From Dryomyza anilis (Eukaryota > Arthropoda > Insecta > Diptera > Dryomyzidae), in the NCBI GenBank assembly GCA_951804985.1, contig OX638133.1, forward strand, positions 73,848,367-73,912,366: a stretch of DNA of 64,000 nt, written 5' to 3'. The notes under the pieces were generated by a model. It was not told the DNA's origin. It did not search any database and was given only the letters and a program-made list of their open reading frames with translations. Positions within the stretch are counted from its first letter, which is position 1; every line of letters starts with the position of its first letter. A program made the position numbers and the translations under genes. Below, piece by piece: positions 57,595-64,000 of the stretch.

Positions 57595-58700
57595 TTCTAC
57601 GCAAAAACACAAAAACAAAAGCAAGAATCAAACACAAAAGCAAAAATCAAACACAAAAGCACAAATATAAAGCAATAACAACTAGTTGGGAAGGTTATTA
57701 TGATAGTTAGGATTAAAAAAATTATAGTCGGTCGAAGCCGACTATAAATACCCTACACATATGTGTGGTTACCATTCAAAGTGGTATATAGGTCACCAGG
57801 GTATACGAATCCTAAAAAATAAACAAACAAAAAAACTGATGGACAAAAACAAAAGCAAATACAAACAACAAAAGCAGAAACAGAAAACCAAAAGCAAAGC
57901 CAAAAGGAAATCAAAAACACAAAAATAAACGCAAACACAAAATCATAAAAAACGAAGAAAAACACAAAAACAGAAGAAAAACACAAAAACAAAAGAAAAA
58001 CACACAACAAAAGAAAAGGAAAAACACAAAAGAAAAAGAAAAACACAAAAGCAAAACCGAAAACAAAGCAAATACGCAAAAAAAACACAAACAAAAGCAA
58101 TAGCAAAAATAAAAACAAAAATACAAAAACGAATGATAAAATTCAAAACAAAAGAAAAATACAAAAATTAAGTAAAAATGCAAAAGCATAAATATAAATA
58201 TAAAAGCAAAAACAAAAATAAAAATAAAGAGCAAAAAAAAAAATAAAAAAAAAAATACAAAATATTAATTTTTACTTAAAATCAAAAGTCAAAATCAAAG
58301 CAAAAAGTAAAAATATAATAAAAAACAAGAGCAAAATAAAAAAGCAATAGCAAAAACAAAAAACGAAAAACTGAGAAAAATTAAGAAAAAATGCAAAAAT
58401 CAAAGCAAATAGAAAAAATACAATAAAAAAAAAAAACAAAACATAAAAATGAAAAACAAAAACACAAAGTCAATCTTAATCTCAATAAAAAAAAAAAAAA
58501 CAAACAGAAAAACGCAAAAAAAATCAAAATAAAGAAGAGTGTAAACAAAAGTAAAATAAAAACGGGAAAATCACAAAAGGCAAACAAGTAAATAAAAGCA
58601 GAAACCAAATCAAACAAAAGATAAAATCTAAAATAAAAACAAAATAAAAAAACAAACAAAAAATATGTAAGAAAAGTAAAAACAGAACAACATACATTTA
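57595..58700. repeat. ACAAAA/GCAAAA low-complexity tract, strongly strand-asymmetric
   Basis: For over 1 kb the + strand is almost only A with C and G in irregular AAACACAAAAGCAAAAAC words and few T. A DINE-1-like fragment at 57680-57817 interrupts it. The long minus-strand frames full of F and C are artefacts of this composition. Confidence 0.85.
57680..57817 (+). mobile_element. DINE-1-like subfamily B fragment
   Basis: AACTAGTTGGGAAGGTTATT, AGTCGGTCGAAGCCGACT, ACACATATGTGTGGTTACC and GGTCACCAGGGTATACGAAT match the 5' end of subfamily B. The rest of the element is missing. Confidence 0.7.
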
Positions 58701-58970
58701 AAATTTTGTATAATTCACATAATATTTTTATTACTACACTTTTCATTTCTACAATATATAGGAAAAAAATTAACAACTATGCTTAAAAAATAGTTTAATA
58801 ACAAAAAAATTACAGAAAACTCCCGTTGCGCAGCCCGGGAATACTATTTGGAAAATATGTATCGTATAAATCCAGGAAAAGCTAACAAACTCAATAAGAT
58901 TAGCGAATACAAGTACTAAAATCTTTATATTTTATAGTTGTTTGTTTTTATTCGACCTTAAAATAGAGTA

Positions 58971-59552
58971 ATGCAAAAACTAATTTGTCGGACTCTTGGT
59001 CTACCAAATGCAATATGTATTTTGCACTAGTTCAAAAAACAACAACAGTAATTGACAAAAAACCAAAAACTTGTTGGCCGACCGTACAGCTGTTTCGGAA
59101 GCAGCCAAGCTTTCTCATCAGCGGTCTTGTATGCAGTTTGTACTTAGCTAAACCTATAACATCACTTTGTATATTGAACAGAATGCGAATTCTGTTCCGC
59201 ACAAAGTGACGAGAAGACGAGCAGCAAAAGCACCAAGTTTAATTTTTGTCAATTACTGTAGTTCTGTTGCAGCAAGTTCGTCTAGGCTGTAGAGTCTCTA
59301 CAGTGTTCAAATACGAGAACTGCACTTTGTATAAAAATTAAATCAATGGATTTGTGTATTTTTATGCGATTGTGACGCAAGGGCACGTCACAATTTAAAG
59401 TTGATGAGGAAGCTTGGCTGCTTCCGAAACAGCTGTACGGTCGGCAAACAAGTTTTTGGTTTTTTTGTCAATTACTGTTGTTGTTTTTTGAACCAGTGCA
59501 AAATACATATTGCATTTGGTAGACCTAGAGCCCGACAAATTAGTTTTTGCAT
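58971..59552. mobile_element. Foldback element K with 150-bp inverted arms
   Basis: 58971-59120 and 59402-59552 are inverted copies with only a handful of differences, starting ATGCAAAAACTAATTTGTCG and reaching CAGCTGTTTCGGAAGCAGCC. The 280-bp centre has short internal inverted words (GAATGCGAATTCTGTTC). No protein of interest. Confidence 0.88.
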
Positions 59553-59572
59553 TGTTCTTTATATTAATTAAA

Positions 59573-59760
59573 TCATCCTTGCAAGTTTGTAGTTATTTTC
59601 AGGATTCGAAAACCCTGGTGACCTTTACGCGACTTTAAATGGTAACCGAACAGATTATCATATATTTATAAGGTATTTATAGTCCGCATAGACCTACTAT
59701 AACTTTCACAATTTCTCTACTTCTAAATTTTCCTTATGACCTATCCTTCCTTGCTATTTT
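59573..59760 (-). mobile_element. DINE-1-like subfamily B fragment, diverged
   Basis: TTTGTAGTTATTTTCAGGAT, AACCCTGGTGACCTTTACG, ATGGTAACCGAACAG and a decayed TATTTATAGTCCGCATAGAC block follow the order seen in the copy at 54146-54824. Confidence 0.6.
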
Positions 59761-60376
59761 ATTTTTATATATTTACAAAAATTAAACATTTTCCTTTTTA
59801 TTACTGACAATTATGGAGTACATACCTACAATAATTGACCTACAGTACTTGACATACACGCGTCTGGCCAATGTCGTCCTAAACGGTTCATATGGTATCG
59901 AATTCAAAAATAATCGTGGTAAAAGTGTTAACGTTTTAAATCAATTTTGTATTTTAATCTGACACATTAAATTATAAAGTGGGACTTTTACAAAAGAACA
60001 CAAAAAGTATTATAACTATGCTTTGTGGACATTTATTAAAAAAAGAGGTCAACAGAACAGTGAAGGATACAAAAATACAAAATTCATAGTTAAAATTTAC
60101 CATTTTTGGTTTGACGTAATCATTGTCAGATCATATTTGTCTTTTAATTGATCGGGTTATGAATAGACAAAAAAAAAAATCAATAATCAGTTCCCGATTG
60201 TGGCACAAGAATAATATTACTGGGTATATTGAAAACTGTAATTGAGATTTCTAATAGCAACTTTCTTACATCATATCATATAGAATTTTGTATTTAATAA
60301 AAATACTATTTCTTGTGATTTATGTTTTTGTCTTTTATTTCATAAATAATACCCGATCGACATATTTTGATGTAAT
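59761..60376. other. AT-rich downstream DNA
   Basis: Nothing coding. 60110-60170 has GATCATATTTGTC and TGATCGGGTTATGAATAG, words like those of family M. Confidence 0.45.
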
Positions 60377-60649
60377 CGGCCATGTTTTGACTTTCGATAA
60401 AATTCCAATCGAATTTCATACAAAATATGTAAACAAACGGTTTTGAATTCGATGTCTCAGAACAAAAATTTGTTTTTTCAATGAATTCAATCCGTTTGCT
60501 TTTACTTGAACGATTTGAATTCGTTTGAAAAACACATTTTTTATATTGTGACATCGAATTCAAAACCGATTGTGCGAATTCAAAACCGTTTGTTTACATA
60601 TTTTGTATGAAATTCGATAGGAATTCGATCGAAAGTCGGAACATGGCCG
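60377..60649. mobile_element. Inverted-repeat element L (MITE)
   Basis: CGGCCATGTTTTGACTTTCG at the left and CGAAAGTCGGAACATGGCCG at the right begin arms of about 85-100 bp that include TTTCATACAAAATATGTAAA and AAACGGTTTTGAATTCGATG. The right arm has an extra repeat of AATTCAAAACCG. The centre is about 75 bp. Confidence 0.85.
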
Positions 60650-61620
60650 TATATTTGGTTTTGACATTCACAACTTTTATCTAAAATTTATTTTTTTTAT
60701 CAAATAATTGATATTAAATATATATATATTTTATTATATATTTTATATGTATTCATTGGGTTTAGATCTATAACGACGATATTTGGAGTACGTATTTTTT
60801 AAAGCTGACATTTTCGAAAGTGAAAATGAGCAACTGTGAGCTGTTTGAACTAAAATCGATTTCTTTCAAATCGCATGATCAAGAAATTAAAACCATGTTT
60901 ATCGAAAATCTAAATAAAAGCATGGTCTATATGTACGATTGCAGATGCAGGCAGACAACATGCAAAGCCTGCCGGACAGCGTGAAAATTATATAATAATA
61001 AAAATCACAACAACAACAACATTAGTAGCAGCAACACCACCATCGTACTAACAACTGCAACTTATACGCTGCATACACTGCTTGAAAAAACTAATTAAAT
61101 AATTGCATTTTAATTTGATTTTTTCCATCGCGTTGTTATTTATTGAACTCAATACTACTTGAATTTTTTTGTTATTTTTTTATACAATTACTTTTGTGTT
61201 TCGTGTTGTTAATGCTGTTGTTGGAATGTCGAATACAACACTCGACCACAGCAGCACCAGCAACAACAACTACTACTTCTACTACTAGAGAAGCCAGTGA
61301 ACAACATGCCATTCTTTTTTATTGCCCCTCGAGATTTTAGAAGTAGTAGATACAACAGAAAAATGGACAATAAACTCCACGTTGATAACAATTTTTCACT
61401 CACTCAGTCGTTCAGCTTCTTGCGGGCCACCAAAAGAGTGAAGAACGTCGAAGAATAACGAGCAGCAGCAGCCAGCAACATAAATGACAACAACCTGCAA
61501 TAACAACAGCAGTAGCTGCATCGGCAGCAAAAAAATCAATTATTTTTAAAACGTTGATTTGAAATTAACACCTTGCTGGCCAAATGCGGCAACACTGGCG
61601 ACATGATGCTGTGTCATATA
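60650..61620. other. Downstream DNA with a non-repetitive island
   Basis: 60940-61590 is less AT-rich with many CAACAACAAC and CAGCAGCAGCC words and no repeat similarity. Frames on both strands (61143-61340 +, 61209-61403 minus) are low-complexity. Confidence 0.4.
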
Positions 61621-61662
61621 CTAGTGATGCAACAAATTAATCGATTTCGATAAAACCATTAG

Positions 61663-62286
61663 CCAGTCTGCCATACGATCCGATATCTCTTCGAGACTGT
61701 TTCAATATGTCGGGGAACTCATTCGATCTCGGTTACGATTATCGTATCTATATCATACTACAATTTGTTCAAAGATGTACGCAAATATCGTAACCACTAA
61801 TGAAGTTTTCTTGTTACGAGAATTGTTTCAAAATTGAACCGATAGAGAACTTCAATTCGTATTAAAACTGCACGTACAAATCGAATTTATACAACTAGAA
61901 TGCTACGACGAAATACGCTATATCGTTCAGAAATATCCGAATATTTTAGGACACAATTTCGTTTACGAGATATAAACAAAGGAAATTCAAAACGTTACAA
62001 TAACATCTTTAAAATACTACTTAAGAAAATTCATTACAAATAATGGCTGAAAACGTATCAATACTTCATTCAAAATTTAAATTTTCTGATTATAAAAATT
62101 TTAAAAATGTTTAAAATTGTTGTATAAATTCGAAATAGCAACGAGATCTATTAGATTCTCGTGTTTTCATAACGAAAACATGAATTCAAGAAACAAAAAT
62201 ATACTTGAAATGATATAGTAAATTGTTCTTGAGTGAGTTCGAGAATTATTTGAGGCATCGAAGAGCTTCGAAAAACGGCATACTGG
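61663..62286. mobile_element. MITE family J, second copy
   Basis: CCAGTCTGCC at the left and GGCATACTGG at the right are the same termini as the copy at 29312-29933. Internal blocks such as GAGGCATCGAAGAGCTTCGA are comparable. The flanking 40 bp on each side also form an imperfect inverted repeat (GCAACAAATTAATCGAT versus ATCGAACATTTATTTTAGTTTGTTGC), so it may sit inside a small palindromic element. Confidence 0.62.
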
Positions 62287-62905
62287 ATTTTAACGATATA
62301 TATCGAACATTTATTTTAGTTTGTTGCTAATACTGTAATAGTTTTATAAATTTTTTACAACATATACAACAAATTTTGTTTAATGAGCAAATTCAGAAAA
62401 CATTCAACATTATTCCGACATAATGCAATCAATAAAAACGACTTTTTATATATTATATTTTACATTTTCAATTTTAAATGATTATTGTCAAGAATATTTG
62501 AAAAAGTAAACATCATCTATTTTTGAGTTCATATCAATTAGCGACATATGGCCAAAGTAAAAAAAAATCAATAATACCAATGATGTGTCGTTCTAATCAT
62601 CACTATTGCTGCGGCTTGCAAGATATCGCTACAATTTTAATACAATCGCTAGCTAATATCTGAGTACAAACAAAAATCTAAGTGTACCTTTCCTCAAACG
62701 TTATTTGGGCATTATTTGGAGGTAACAAAGGTAAGGTAACTAAGAACAAAAAAAGGCACTGTAGAACTTTGGAAATTTTTCTATAATTGAAGGGTTTGGA
62801 GCAAATTTAATTTGATTTTTAAAATTGTTAATTTTACGTTTTTTTAAATCTATCGTATAAATTTTCCATGTAATTTGGCTTAAAAAGTAATTTAAACTGC
62901 TGGTA
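62287..62905. other. AT-rich downstream DNA
   Basis: Nothing recognised. Confidence 0.5.
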
Positions 62906-64000
62906 CACGCATAGAAAAGATTTGTTTGAATATGTTTGAATGTAATTAAAAAGTAATACGAAATTACCATTCAAGTATTAGGAATGAAGTGTAATTAAAT
63001 TATAATCGAAATCGAAATTGAATTTATTTTTGTTCACGTGTTAACATTATTATATTGACCAGAAGAAATCAAATTTACCATAAATATGTTACAATGCCAA
63101 CATAAAATGTTAATTGCATTTGAATAAACTGTTTCTGGCAATTTACTTGGTTAAAACTATGTTTCGAAACACAGAAAATGCTAATCAAATCTAAATACAA
63201 CGTATTTTCGCAACGCTCGTCTTAATTCGATAATTTATCGACTGACGAAGTTGGCAACGTTGTGCAGCATTTTCTACCGACGCCATCGTTTGAACAACAT
63301 ACAAAAAAGGAATTGGATTTAAATAAGTGTATTCTTGCAACATTCTTCTTGTACACGAAGTTGGCACTCGTTGAGCAGAATTTTCTACCTACGGTCACCG
63401 AGTTGACACGGCATTTTCTGCGTACGTGTCTTGTTGTTCGTTGAGAAAACGTGTTCGCGTCGGTAATAATTTTGTTATTGGTAAATTAAATAAATATATA
63501 AATTGTGTTACAAAAAGTACAAATAGTAGCAGAGTATAATATAGTGCAGTATATAATTTCTGAAACTAAAGTGAAAAAACCACAAATAAAAATATGTGTT
63601 TCGATTTTCAAACAGAATTTGGCATGTTTTTTTACAAAAGCCTCCGTAAATTCCTTGCCTACGCTATGTGCTGTACTGAGATCAACTGTAACTGTTCCAA
63701 ATATAAAGCGAGCCTGGATCGTTTGGTCGTCTGATCTGCTGGTGCAATTGTGCATTTATTGATGCTGTCACTTGTACTTGCAGTTCTAAACGAATTATTT
63801 ATGTATTCATTTAAAAATTTTTAAATGAGTTCAATTATTATATATTCCCACTGTGCATGTTTAAAGATGTTTAATAAAAATAAATAAAAAAAAACAACAT
63901 ATTATTTTTATTTTATTTTCAGGATTTCTTTCAAAAATATTTAAATATATGCAAACATACCACTTTTTGAACTGAAACAACTGATATGTTTCACTGGAAA
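62906..64000. mobile_element. Family F repeat, copy 2, cut by the window end
   Basis: Closely similar to 30314-31540 in the same orientation; a 110-bp block present in copy 1 is absent here. It includes the same conserved segment (63535-63740), open on both strands, and continues past position 64000. Confidence 0.65.

Noticed and set aside
57753..58776. Several long minus-strand frames rich in F, C and L
   Set aside because: They result from the near absence of T on the + strand over this tract. Composition is not protein-like.

Overview
This window is AT-rich dipteran DNA, most likely from a higher fly (Schizophora). It holds one recognisable protein-coding gene, the fly-specific beta-3 tubulin (betaTub60D), on the + strand from about 5.9 to 42.7 kb. 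Four coding exons (6255-6311, 36826-36934, 40054-40298, 41434-42387) join in frame through canonical GT-AG introns into a 454-residue protein. A six-residue insertion after the first 55 residues and a tail ending EGDCI mark it as beta-3 rather than a housekeeping beta-tubulin. Assignment to a fly rests on this isotype and on DINE-1/mini-me-like repeats carrying GTCY microsatellites. I cannot name the species.

Layout. 1-5.5 kb: upstream flank with a TA-flanked element built of ACGAA/TTCGT motifs (and carrying a CTCF-like site), tRNA-derived SINEs and a DINE-1-like element. 5.5-6.25 kb: CTG-rich promoter-proximal DNA, a probable TATA-less core promoter and the 5' UTR. 6.3-36.8 kb: intron 1 of 30.5 kb, a patchwork of AT-rich filler, DINE-1-like elements, SINEs, MITEs, tandem duplications, two striking minisatellites (10-bp and 9-bp units) and several non-repetitive islands that are the best candidates for enhancers. 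36.9-41.4 kb: introns 2 and 3, the latter largely filled by one MITE family. 42.4-64 kb: downstream flank with no recognisable gene but dense, deeply nested transposons (DINE-1-like, TA-flanked MITEs, a hAT with 8-bp target duplication, a PIF/Harbinger-like MITE, foldback elements), a 294-nt pure purine tract, a strongly strand-asymmetric 1.1-kb tract, and the first 1.1 kb of a repeat also present in intron 1.

How it fits together. Only the tubulin gene has a function I can state: a GTP-binding subunit of microtubules which in Drosophila is mainly expressed in developing mesoderm and muscle, and whose first intron is known there to carry regulatory DNA. The rest of the window is a record of repeated transposon insertion into its introns and 3' flank. 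Several insertions are nested, so their relative ages can be read off. No RNA gene, CRISPR array or bacterial-type feature was seen. Repeat family letters (A-R) are local labels used only here; superfamily names are inferred from termini and target duplications.
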